This document shows positions 1-6,230 of a stretch of 13,007 nt of DNA, piece by piece (position 1 is the stretch's first letter; each line of letters begins with the position of its first letter). This DNA comes from Actinomycetes bacterium (GTDB taxonomy: Bacteria; Actinomycetota; Actinomycetes; Propionibacteriales; Propionibacteriaceae): the NCBI GenBank assembly GCA_023443125.1, contig JAEZVO010000063.1:1-13007 (forward strand), written 5' to 3'. A program made the position numbers and the translations under genes. The notes beneath the pieces are model-generated. The model was given only the letters and a program-made list of their open reading frames with translations. It had not been told where the DNA came from and did no database searches.

Positions 1-26
1 CGCTCTCACCCAAACAGCGTTTGACA

Positions 27-60
27 ATGCAAAGGCCCCTGTCGGCGAACCGTCAGGGGC
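27..60 (-). terminator. Rho-independent terminator after ssrA
   Basis: On the minus strand a 7-bp stem GCCCCTG/CAGGGGC (35-41 with 54-60) continues past one A-A mismatch into CGG/CCG, closed by a TTCG tetraloop. It is followed by CCTTTGCATT. It starts 8 nt beyond the end of the tRNA-like domain of tmRNA, where a terminator for the primary transcript is expected. The U tract is short (three in a row), so efficiency is uncertain, but the GC-rich stem and tetraloop are typical. Confidence 0.8.
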
Positions 61-67
61 ATAACGG

Positions 68-433
68 TGGAGGCGGCGGGAATCGAACCCGCGTCCTTGA
101 AAGGTGAGGCAAGTCTTCTCCGGGCGCAGCTGATGATGGCGTTGTTCTTGGTCTTGGCACTCACATCAGCACGTCGCCAACAGACCCAGTATCAGTGAAG
201 TCCCACCTAGCCCCTGACACGCAGGCTAGGCAGCAAGCCCTCTAAATGAGGCCAGATTCCGAACCGAAGGCTCGTTCGGGCTGACCCTTCGATCGCTGAT
301 CAGGCAGCGAGAGCGAAGTCAGTGCTGTTCTTGTTGGCACTTATTAGTTTCCATACATCGTTTACGAGATGAGCATGGTTTCTCGGCCCGCTTCCCTTGC
401 GACTACCGTCCCAAGTCGAAACCGATCGCCCCC
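68..433 (-). ncRNA. ssrA: Transfer-messenger RNA (tmRNA)
   Basis: This RNA rescues ribosomes stalled on mRNAs lacking a stop codon. Alanyl-tmRNA enters the A site with SmpB, translation switches to its internal reading frame, and the product is tagged for proteolysis. The 5' end GGGGGCG (433-427) pairs over 7 bp, including one G-U, with CGCCTCC at the 3' end (75-69), leaving A68 as discriminator. The conserved 5' motif GGTTTCGACTT and the T-arm sequence GGGTTCGATTCCC are present. A tag frame (338-300) encodes ANKNSTDFALAA and a TGA stop. The templated sequence after the discriminator is CCG, not CCA, so the terminal A must come from processing and CCA addition, as for many actinobacterial tRNAs. 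The gene lies 29 nt downstream of smpB on the same strand. The ends are set by acceptor-stem pairing. About 366 nt is a normal tmRNA length. Confidence 0.96.
300..338 (-). other. tmRNA proteolysis tag reading frame (ANKNSTDFALAA)
   Basis: Within tmRNA, the resume codon GCC (338-336) opens a 12-codon frame AAC AAG AAC AGC ACT GAC TTC GCT CTC GCT GCC, followed by TGA (302-300). Together with the alanine carried by tmRNA itself, the appended tag would be A-ANKNSTDFALAA. The hydrophobic C-terminal ALAA is the degron recognised by ClpXP-type proteases. The resume site is preceded by AACTAATAAGT, which holds in-frame and out-of-frame stop triplets, as usual just upstream of resume codons. The exact resume codon is inferred from alignment to the general tmRNA pattern. 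Confidence 0.88.
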
Positions 434-450
434 TGTTGAGTTGTCTCTCT

Positions 451-456
451 ATGATA
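451..456 (-). promoter_or_regulatory. Possible -10 element of the ssrA promoter
   Basis: TATCAT on the minus strand lies 17 nt before the mature tmRNA 5' end, between it and the smpB stop codon. No good -35 is seen, because that position falls inside the 3' end of smpB. The transcript would carry a short leader removed by RNase P. Cotranscription from smpB is an equally plausible source of tmRNA. Confidence 0.3.
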
Positions 457-462
457 CACGTC

Positions 463-942
463 TCAGCTGCGGTAGCGATTTCGCTGGGCCATGGCCCGTC
501 GGGCCTCCCTGTCGAGCTCCCGCTCCTTGATGGTTTGGCGCTTGTCCCAGTCTTTCTTACCGGTGGCAACGGCAATCTGCACCTTGGCGTATCCGTCCTT
601 GAAGTACATCTGCAGGGGCACGAGCGTCGTGCCAGCCCCCTCAAGCGCGCGAGCCAGCTTCTTGATCTCCTTCGCGTTGAGCAACAGCTTGCGGGTGCGC
701 CTGGCCGAGTGGCTCCCCCGCCACGACTGGTGCTCGTATTCAGGGATATTGGCGTTGATCAACCACGCCTCGCCATTCTCGATGGTGGCGTAGGCGTCGC
801 CGATCGTGGCTCGCCCGTGACGCAGCGTCTTGACCTCAGTGCCCGTGAGCACCAGGCCAGCCTCGTAGGTGTCCCCGATGGTGTAGTCGTGCCGCGCCTT
901 CTTATTCTGGGCGATCATCTTCTGGCCGGTCTCTCTAGGCAT
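463..942 (-). CDS. smpB: SsrA-binding protein SmpB
   Basis: SmpB binds the tRNA-like domain of tmRNA and occupies the decoding centre during trans-translation, with its C-terminal tail in the empty mRNA channel. The 159-residue product is full length for the family. It has the typical N-terminal stretch IAQNKKARHDY (about residues 10-20), the core YEAGLVLTGTEVKTLR (26-41), the G-DAYA--ENGEAWL segment, and the lysine/arginine-rich tail GKKDWDKR through RRAMAQRNRYRS that enters the ribosome. The first ATG is chosen because homologues begin just before the MIAQNKK motif. The only other in-frame ATG nearby would remove that conserved region. No Shine-Dalgarno is visible, but a TATACT hexamer ends 6 nt before the ATG. 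The gene is 38 nt downstream of the M23 peptidase gene and 29 nt upstream of ssrA, so the protein and its RNA partner are encoded side by side. Confidence 0.97.
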   Translation of the reverse strand: MPRETGQKMIAQNKKARHDYTIGDTYEAGLVLTGTEVKTLRHGRATIGDAYATIENGEAWLINANIPEYEHQSWRGSHSARRTRKLLLNAKEIKKLARALEGAGTTLVPLQMYFKDGYAKVQIAVATGKKDWDKRQTIKERELDREARRAMAQRNRYRS

Positions 943-954
943 TGGGCCAGTATA
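943..954 (-). promoter_or_regulatory. -10 element for a leaderless smpB transcript
   Basis: TATACT (954-949, minus strand) is followed by exactly 6 nt and then the smpB ATG. If it occupies -12 to -7, the A of the start codon is +1. No convincing -35 is present 16-18 nt upstream (CTCCTG at best). The absence of any ribosome-binding sequence before the ATG supports a leaderless message. Confidence 0.5.
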
Positions 955-980
955 GATTCACTCGCGCCGGGCAGGAGAAC

Positions 981-2531
981 TCAGCCGAACCAGCGGCTCA
1001 TCGGGTTCTTCACCTGGCCGTTCTCCCACACCATGAGGTGCAGGTGGCAGCCGGTGGAATACCCGGTAGTACCGACGTAGCCGATGACCTGCCCCTTCGA
1101 TACCCGCTGACCAACACCGACGATGTAGCGCGACGCGTGGTTGTACCCCGTCGTCACGTTCACGCCACGGATCCTACCGTGATCGATCATGAGCCGGTTG
1201 CCGTAGCCGCGGTTGTAGTAGCGCTCGGTGACGACGCCGTCGTATGCGGCCTTCATGGGCGTGCCGCAGGCCGCGCCGAAGTCGGTGCCGTCGTGCAGTT
1301 TGTACACACCCGTGACTGGATGCACACGCATGCCGAACGGCGACGTGATTCGTGCGGGCACCGGATTCATGAACCCGCTGGAGCTGCTGCTCGACGACCG
1401 CTTCTGCGATGAACGGCTCGACTTGCGGGAGCTCGTTGCCTTCTTGTTCGAACCAGAGCTTGTCTTCGGCTTCGACGCCGACCCGCTCTTCCTCGACGCA
1501 GCGGCCTTCTCAGCAGCAGCGCGTTCGGCAGCCTTCTTCGCCGCCGCGCGCTTGGCAGCGGCTTCGCGCTGACGCTTCGCTGCCGCTTCACGCCGCTTGC
1601 GCTCTTCCTCCGCACGCTTACGGTCGCGCTCAGCGATCTGGTCATCGAGCTTTCCGGCCTCCGCAATTCGCGCCTGAATACGCTTCTCGACGGCCGTCGC
1701 GTCGGCTTCCATGTCCTGCTGAATGGCTTCCTCACGCTGCAGCGCCGATGCTGCCTCGGAAGCAGCCGCGTCGCGCTCCGCGACAAGATCCTCCACCCGT
1801 GCGGTCAGCCCAGCAGCTTCCTCCTTGGCTGCCTTGCTCTCCTGCAGCTGTTCTGCTGCCGCCTGACGTGCCTGTGCAGCCTTACGCTCTGCCGCGTCGG
1901 CACGGGCCTGGGCCTGGTCGAGCTGCACACGCAACCGCTCGGCTTCATCCAATTCGAGCGCAGACACGTCGAACAGCGTGTCGCCAAACTGAGCCTGCTG
2001 GTTGAGCTGATTCGCGTCCGCTTCCGTGAGCAGCAGCGCCAGGTTCACCAATGGACCCTGCTTTTGCGTCACGAGGCTCACTTCCTGATCGATGCGCTTG
2101 TTCAACGCGTCGTAGGCGGCCTGCGCCGCAGCGACATCGGCCTGAGCCTTCTCAAGCGCGATCTCCGCAGCCTCGAGCTCCTCCTGTCGCTGCTTATCGA
2201 GCGCCTCCGACTCGGCCACCCGCGCCTCGGCAGCGGCCAGCGCGGCGCGCGCATCTGCCAGTTCTGCCTCCGCCTGCTGCAGTGCAGTAATAGCGCGAGC
2301 GTTCACTGCGTTAGCGTCGGAGACAACCCCCCGCTGGGTGGCGATCTGTCCGGAGAGATCAGAGCGACGACCCTCCAACTGGCTGATCTGGTGACGAACA
2401 CGATTGCGTTGGTCGTCGAGTTCGTCAGCCGACGCGAGGGGCGCAACAGAGACAAACATGGCACCCGCCGCCATGACGGCGAGGCTCGTTTTTACGATCA
2501 TGCGGACGGGCTTGGGAGGAAGGACCCGCAT
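981..2531 (-). CDS. Secreted coiled-coil M23 endopeptidase, FtsEX-linked
   Basis: This is a predicted extracytoplasmic peptidoglycan hydrolase that splits daughter cells under FtsEX control, by analogy with EnvC in proteobacteria and FtsX-regulated hydrolases in other bacteria. The 516 residues comprise a Sec signal peptide (1-35, cut after ASA), coiled coil 36-155, a hydrophobic break around 156-190 (LVNLALLLTEAD), a second coiled coil 193-345 that becomes very Lys/Arg/Ala-rich, a Ser-rich basic linker (346-385), and an M23 domain (386-516). Metal and catalytic residues look complete: H413 and D417 in HDGTD, H465 in YNHAS, and H496/H498 in CHLHL. It should therefore be active, unlike degenerate EnvC-type activators. 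GGAG about 6 nt before the ATG supports this start over Met11, which has no ribosome-binding site. The gene lies 14 nt after ftsX. Regulation by FtsX is inferred from position and architecture. Confidence 0.92.
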   Translation of the reverse strand: MRVLPPKPVRMIVKTSLAVMAAGAMFVSVAPLASADELDDQRNRVRHQISQLEGRRSDLSGQIATQRGVVSDANAVNARAITALQQAEAELADARAALAAAEARVAESEALDKQRQEELEAAEIALEKAQADVAAAQAAYDALNKRIDQEVSLVTQKQGPLVNLALLLTEADANQLNQQAQFGDTLFDVSALELDEAERLRVQLDQAQARADAAERKAAQARQAAAEQLQESKAAKEEAAGLTARVEDLVAERDAAASEAASALQREEAIQQDMEADATAVEKRIQARIAEAGKLDDQIAERDRKRAEEERKRREAAAKRQREAAAKRAAAKKAAERAAAEKAAASRKSGSASKPKTSSGSNKKATSSRKSSRSSQKRSSSSSSSGFMNPVPARITSPFGMRVHPVTGVYKLHDGTDFGAACGTPMKAAYDGVVTERYYNRGYGNRLMIDHGRIRGVNVTTGYNHASRYIVGVGQRVSKGQVIGYVGTTGYSTGCHLHLMVWENGQVKNPMSRWFG

Positions 2532-2545
2532 GAGGTCTCCTTTCG

Positions 2546-3448
2546 TCAGACCTGCACGTATTTACGTGTAGCAAACAGCGTGGGAATAATGGCGAGTGAA
2601 ATACCCACCACAGCGATGATCAGGATTGCACTCAACAGGTCGGGCCACCCAATCCAAGGTAAAGCTGTGATTAAGGTTTGTGCGTTCTGCACGACGATGA
2701 AGTAGTAGCCCACTGCCAATGTGGCCGATGCGATGAGGATGCCGATTAGCCCCGCTATCAGCGATTCCAGCAGGAATGGAAGCACGATGTAGAGGTTAGA
2801 TGCACCCACCAGGCGCATGATGCCGATCTCTCGTCGTCTTGTGAACGCTGCGATACGGATGGTGTTACTAATCTGCAGCGCAGCGGCAACCAGCAAGAAG
2901 ATTGACATGACGATCGTCGCCCACTGCACCGCAGACAGGGCCTTGAACATCGGGTCGAGCACGTTGCGCAGGTCCTGCACTTGCTGCACGCCCTGCAGAC
3001 CCTTGGCCTCGCTCACCACGCCCTGGTAATTCTCGGGATTCTTCAGCTTCACACGGAAGGAGTCCTGCATCTGATCCGCGGTGCGCGACGGAAGGATCGG
3101 CGAGTTCGCGTAGACACGTTTGAACTCCTCGAACGCGTCTTCCTTCGACTCGTAGAACACCTGCGAGACCTCAGGATTCGCCTTCAGCGTCTCCTCAATG
3201 GCCTGCCGCTGGGCGTCCGTCGTTCCCACCCCAGGTTCACAATTACCGCCCGAGGAGGCTTCGATGCACAAGAACACAGATATTTCGATCTTGTCGTACC
3301 ACCGTCCCTTCACCAGGCTCACCTCCGACGAGGTGAGCAGGCCGGCACCAAACAGTGTGAGTGAGACGCCGACGGTGACGATGACAGCGATGGTCATGGC
3401 CAGGTTGCGACGCAGACCCGACCAAGTTTCGCGAAGCGTATGCCTCAT
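2546..3448 (-). CDS. ftsX: Cell division protein FtsX
   Basis: FtsX is the membrane subunit of FtsEX. It relays ATP hydrolysis by FtsE to wall hydrolases outside the membrane rather than transporting a solute. The 300-residue product has the family topology: TM1 about 17-39, an extracellular domain about 40-172, then TM2 about 174-198, TM3 about 219-250 and TM4 about 271-292. A conserved cytoplasmic stretch RRREIGIMRLVGAS (204-217) follows TM2 and is the usual coupling segment of FtsX/MacB-type proteins. The extracellular domain has two cysteines (C61 and C70) nine residues apart that could form a disulfide. TAGGAG ahead of the ATG supports the start. Spacing is 11 nt from ftsE and 14 nt to the M23 gene, which indicates translational coupling in one operon. 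Confidence 0.96.
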   Translation of the reverse strand: MRHTLRETWSGLRRNLAMTIAVIVTVGVSLTLFGAGLLTSSEVSLVKGRWYDKIEISVFLCIEASSGGNCEPGVGTTDAQRQAIEETLKANPEVSQVFYESKEDAFEEFKRVYANSPILPSRTADQMQDSFRVKLKNPENYQGVVSEAKGLQGVQQVQDLRNVLDPMFKALSAVQWATIVMSIFLLVAAALQISNTIRIAAFTRRREIGIMRLVGASNLYIVLPFLLESLIAGLIGILIASATLAVGYYFIVVQNAQTLITALPWIGWPDLLSAILIIAVVGISLAIIPTLFATRKYVQV

Positions 3449-3459
3449 GTGTGGTTCTC

Positions 3460-4146
3460 CTAAGCCTGGCCGTAAATACCCTTGGACTGATCGCGCACGA
3501 GCTCTCCGCTCTTGAGCTCCAGCACGCGCCGTCGCATCTGATCGACGATGGATGCGTCGTGGGTGGCCATGATGACCGTGGTTTCCGTGCGGTTAATGCG
3601 ATCGAGCAACTTCATGATGCCGACGCTGGTCTCCGGGTCAAGGTTGCCGGTGGGCTCGTCGGCGATGAGAATCTTCGGACGGTTCACGAAGGCCCGCGCG
3701 ATGGCGACGCGTTGCTGCTCACCGCCAGAGAGCTCCTCCCCCAGCCTGTCGCCCTTACCCTCGAGGCCGACGAGTTCTAACGTTTCGGGCACAATCCGGC
3801 GAATGTGCTTGCCAGATTTGCCGATCACCTGCAGCGCGAACGCGACGTTCTCGTAGACCGTCTTCCCAGGGAGCAGGCGGAAGTCTTGAAACACCATCCC
3901 CATCTGGCGACGCAGCTGTGGCACCTGCCACTGGTTCATCGTCGAGAGGTTCTTGCCTGCGACGTACAGATTGCCCTTCGATGCCTTGTGCTCACGAAGG
4001 ATCAGGCGCAGGAACGTGGATTTACCTGAGCCGGACTGACCGACCAGGAACACGAACTCGCCTTTTTCGATCTCCAGGTTGATGTTCCTGAGGGCAGCAC
4101 TTTCCTGCCCAGGATAGAACTTGGTGACGTCCTCGAATTTGATCAC
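3460..4146 (-). CDS. ftsE: Cell division ATP-binding protein FtsE
   Basis: FtsE is the cytoplasmic ATPase of the FtsEX divisome complex. It sits on the inner face of the membrane with FtsX and gates peptidoglycan hydrolase activity. The 228-residue protein has the whole ABC motif set: Walker A GQSGSGKST (36-44), Q-loop at VFQDFRLLP (about 85-93), signature LSGGEQ (139-144), Walker B KILIADEP (158-165), D-loop NLDPE, and H-loop H196 in MATHD. The MIKFEDVTKFYPG opening is typical of actinobacterial FtsE. The start codon is GTG (4146-4144), with GGAG 8 nt upstream. Transcription may start at a TAGACT-containing promoter in the 97-nt gap after prfB, and that leader contains a perfect palindrome. 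Confidence 0.96.
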   Translation of the reverse strand: MIKFEDVTKFYPGQESAALRNINLEIEKGEFVFLVGQSGSGKSTFLRLILREHKASKGNLYVAGKNLSTMNQWQVPQLRRQMGMVFQDFRLLPGKTVYENVAFALQVIGKSGKHIRRIVPETLELVGLEGKGDRLGEELSGGEQQRVAIARAFVNRPKILIADEPTGNLDPETSVGIMKLLDRINRTETTVIMATHDASIVDQMRRRVLELKSGELVRDQSKGIYGQA

Positions 4147-4174
4147 GCAACAAACTCCGACCGCGTAGGGGAAG

Positions 4175-4189
4175 CTGAGAAAATCTCAG
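4175..4189 (-). repeat. Perfect 6-3-6 palindrome in the ftsE leader
   Basis: CTGAGA-TTT-TCTCAG on the minus strand forms a 6-bp hairpin or a 15-bp operator-like palindrome. It ends 28 nt before the ftsE GTG and lies downstream of the candidate -10 (4207-4202). It could bind a regulator or fold in the 5' leader. No run of T follows it, so it is not an intrinsic terminator. Confidence 0.55.
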
Positions 4190-4201
4190 TGGGTCGAGTT
4201 G

Positions 4202-4230
4202 AGTCTAAGTGCCGAGCAAAATCGTCGCGA
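4202..4230 (-). promoter_or_regulatory. Candidate promoter of the ftsE-ftsX-M23 operon
   Basis: On the minus strand, TCGCGA (4230-4225) and TAGACT (4207-4202) are separated by 17 nt, an optimal housekeeping-sigma spacing. The -10 is good and the -35 is weak. Initiation near 4195 would give a leader of about 50 nt that includes the palindrome and the ftsE ribosome-binding site. Confidence 0.4.
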
Positions 4231-4231
4231 C

Positions 4232-4248
4232 CGTGACACGCCGTCACG
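4232..4248 (-). repeat. Hairpin spanning the prfB stop codon
   Basis: CGTGAC-GGCGT-GTCACG is a perfect 6-bp stem with a 5-nt loop, and the prfB TGA lies in its first arm. A GTCGCGAC palindrome and an ATTTT run follow within about 15 nt. The T run is not directly adjacent, so this is at best a weak terminator between prfB and ftsE. Confidence 0.35.
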
Positions 4249-5356
4249 CGTCGGTTTCGGTGCGCTTGCGCCAGCGGATACCCGCATCGATGAAATCGTC
4301 GATTTCACCGTCGAACACAGCAGCAGGGTTGCCCTCTTCATGCTCGGTGCGGAGGTCTTTCACCATCTGATAGGGATGCATGACATACGAGCGCATCTGT
4401 GCACCCCACGAGTTGCCGCCATCGCCCTTCAGCGCGTTCATCTCGGCCTCGCGCTCCTGGCGCGCACGCTCCAGCAGTCGCGCCTGCAGCACTCGCAGCG
4501 CAGCCGCCCGGTTTTGGATCTGCGACTTCTCGTTCTGACAGCTCACGACGATGCCGGTGGGAATGTGCGTGATGCGCACCGCAGAGTCGGTGGTGTTGAC
4601 GGACTGGCCACCCGGCCCCGACGAGCGGAACACGTCGATACGAATGTCTTGTTCGGGAATGTCGATGTGGTCGGTGTCTTCCGTGACGGGGAGCACCTCG
4701 ACGCCCGCAAACGACGTCTGACGTCGACCCTGGTTGTCGAATGGCGAGATGCGCACGAGCCGGTGCGTGCCCTGCTCCACCGACAGTGTGCCGTAGGCGA
4801 ACGGCGCCTTGACCGCGAACGTCGCCGACTTCAGACCCGCCTCTTCCGCATACGACGTGTCATACACCTCGACGGTGTATCCATGCCGATCCGCCCAGCG
4901 CGTGTACATGCGCATCAGCATCTCCGCGAAGTCAGCGGCATCGACACCGCCTGCCTCGGACCGGATAGTGACCAGCGCGTCGCGGGGGTCATACTCACCG
5001 GACAGCAGCGTGCGCACCTCGAGCGCCTCGATCTCTTTGCTGAGGCGCTGCAGCTCGGCGTCGACTTCGTGCTCGGTGTCCTCGTCGGCTTCCTCTTCGG
5101 CAAGTTCGAGCATCACGGTGGCGTCTTCCAGCCGGCTCCGCAGGCCTTCAAGACGCTCCAGCTCGGAGTTTTTCTGCGACAGCGCCGACGTGACACGCTG
5201 CGCGTTGTCCTGGTCGTCCCACAGATCGGGGGCTGCTGCCTGCTCTTGGAGCGTCGCGATCTCGTCCTTCAGCTTCGGAATATCGGCGACCGTCTCGATC
5301 GACTGCAGCGAGTGATCGAGCTCCTGAATACGCATTTCGAGATCTTGGTGAGCCAC
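4244..5356 (-). CDS. prfB: Peptide chain release factor 2 (RF2)
   Basis: RF2 recognises UGA and UAA in the ribosomal A site and triggers hydrolysis of peptidyl-tRNA. With the GTG start at 5356 the product is 370 residues, normal for actinobacterial RF2. The N-terminal helical domain contains the LQEQAAAPDLWDD segment. The stop-codon anticodon-like tripeptide SPF is at 204-206, and the catalytic GGQ loop (SGPGGQSVN) has GGQ at 249-251, followed by AVRITHIPTGIVV. The frame runs open far upstream to 5863 and overlaps hisN on the other strand. That extension has no RF2 similarity, so it is excluded. The sequence is one continuous frame, so the autoregulatory +1 frameshift of E. coli prfB is absent. 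There is no Shine-Dalgarno, but TAGAAT lies 8 nt before the GTG. An ATG eight codons downstream is a weaker alternative start. Confidence 0.95.
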   Translation of the reverse strand: MAHQDLEMRIQELDHSLQSIETVADIPKLKDEIATLQEQAAAPDLWDDQDNAQRVTSALSQKNSELERLEGLRSRLEDATVMLELAEEEADEDTEHEVDAELQRLSKEIEALEVRTLLSGEYDPRDALVTIRSEAGGVDAADFAEMLMRMYTRWADRHGYTVEVYDTSYAEEAGLKSATFAVKAPFAYGTLSVEQGTHRLVRISPFDNQGRRQTSFAGVEVLPVTEDTDHIDIPEQDIRIDVFRSSGPGGQSVNTTDSAVRITHIPTGIVVSCQNEKSQIQNRAAALRVLQARLLERARQEREAEMNALKGDGGNSWGAQMRSYVMHPYQMVKDLRTEHEEGNPAAVFDGEIDDFIDAGIRWRKRTETDA

Positions 5357-5370
5357 AATCGATGATTCTA
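5357..5370 (-). promoter_or_regulatory. -10 element just upstream of prfB (leaderless candidate)
   Basis: TAGAAT (5370-5365, minus strand) lies 8 nt before the prfB GTG. A possible -35, CTGCGA, is 17 nt further upstream. No ribosome-binding sequence fits between the hexamer and the start codon, so the mRNA would have a leader of 0-2 nt. Confidence 0.45.
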
Positions 5371-5425
5371 GCCGCGCTTCCGAAGACTCGCAGTCAGCTT
5401 GGCCGTGGACGGGCGTCCGCTCGTC

Positions 5426-5438
5426 TAGCCTGGACTGC
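5426..5438 (+). promoter_or_regulatory. -10-like element just upstream of hisN (leaderless candidate)
   Basis: TAGCCT (5426-5431) fits the TAnnnT pattern and is 7 nt before the hisN ATG. There is no Shine-Dalgarno and no strong -35. It is the plus-strand counterpart of the prfB element in an 82-bp divergent intergenic region. Confidence 0.35.
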
Positions 5439-6224
5439 ATGGTTGGACAATTCAATGACGACCTCAGACTCGCCCACATGATGGCTGACAACGCCGACTC
5501 CATTACGATGAGCCGGTTCAAGGCCACGGATCTGAAGTTTCGTAACAAACCCGACGACACGCCCGTGACGGACGCGGACACCGCCGTCGAAGAGTCCATC
5601 CGCATCACGCTGTCTCGCAGCCGCCCGCGCGACGGCATCGTCGGTGAAGAGTTGGGTTCGACGGGTGAACGCGAACGCCGTTGGATCGTCGACCCCATCG
5701 ATGGCACCAAGAATTTCCTCCGCGGCGTCCCCGTGTGGGCCACGCTGATCGCACTCGAGCACGCCGGCGAAATCGTCGCTGGAGTCGTCTCCGCTCCCGC
5801 CATCGGGCGGCGCTGGTGGGCGTCGCTCGATGGCGGCGCGTACACCGGTCGCAATATTCTCAACGCGACGCAGCTCCACGTGTCTCACGTCGAAGACGTC
5901 ACCGACGCGTCACTGTCGTACTCATCCCTCGACGGCTGGGTGGAGTCGCACCGCGGGCAGGGCTTCGTCAACCTCATGCGCGACGCCTGGCGCACCCGCG
6001 CCTACGGCGACTTCTGGAGCTACATGCTGGTAGCCGAGGGAGCCGTCGATATCGCGAGCGAGCCGGAGCTCGAACTGCACGACATGGCGGCACTCGACAT
6101 CATCGTTCGCGAAGCTGGTGGCAGGTTCACCAATCTCGACGGCGCGGACGGCGTTGCAGGGCCCGGAGCGCTGGCGACGAACGGGCGCCTGCATGACACC
6201 GTGTTGGGCTACCTCAACAACTGA
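5439..6224 (+). CDS. hisN: Histidinol-phosphatase, inositol monophosphatase family
   Basis: This is predicted to dephosphorylate L-histidinol phosphate in the penultimate stage of histidine synthesis, as shown for the IMPase-type HisN of Corynebacterium and Mycobacterium. It is a Mg-dependent cytosolic phosphatase of 261 residues, family length. The metal-site motifs are complete: TDAD (44-47), GEE with E70, DPIDGT (85-90) in WIVDPIDGTKNF, and D215 in HDMAALD. The segment YGDFWSYMLVAEGAVDIASEPEL is characteristic of the HisN branch rather than inositol or fructose-bisphosphate phosphatases. The start is set by the DDLRLAH-MADNADSIT-RF opening usual for this branch. It is divergent from prfB, an adjacency shared with Corynebacterium, and convergent with serA. 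Some related enzymes act on inositol phosphates, so substrate assignment rests on motif resemblance. Confidence 0.88.
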   Translation: MVGQFNDDLRLAHMMADNADSITMSRFKATDLKFRNKPDDTPVTDADTAVEESIRITLSRSRPRDGIVGEELGSTGERERRWIVDPIDGTKNFLRGVPVWATLIALEHAGEIVAGVVSAPAIGRRWWASLDGGAYTGRNILNATQLHVSHVEDVTDASLSYSSLDGWVESHRGQGFVNLMRDAWRTRAYGDFWSYMLVAEGAVDIASEPELELHDMAALDIIVREAGGRFTNLDGADGVAGPGALATNGRLHDTVLGYLNN

Positions 6225-6230
6225 CGCGTT

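Noticed and set aside
339..644. Minus-strand frame running from within smpB into the tmRNA tag
   Set aside because: Only the last 12 codons are meaningful, as the tmRNA tag. The rest is smpB out of frame and tmRNA structure.
397..1080. Plus-strand open frame of 227 codons over smpB and ssrA
   Set aside because: It is antisense to two strongly supported genes and gives a low-complexity product without motifs.
5250..5356. Programmed +1 frameshift in prfB
   Set aside because: The RF2 sequence is continuous in one frame from the start codon, and no in-frame early TGA is present.
4199..5365. Long plus-strand open frame of 388 codons opposite prfB
   Set aside because: It is the reverse complement of a clearly conserved RF2 gene. 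The product is Arg/His/Leu-rich with no domain, and it reflects high-GC codon use.
5357..5863. N-terminal extension of the prfB frame
   Set aside because: It lies opposite hisN, has no RF2 similarity, and would make RF2 169 residues too long. The GTG at 5356 gives the normal length.
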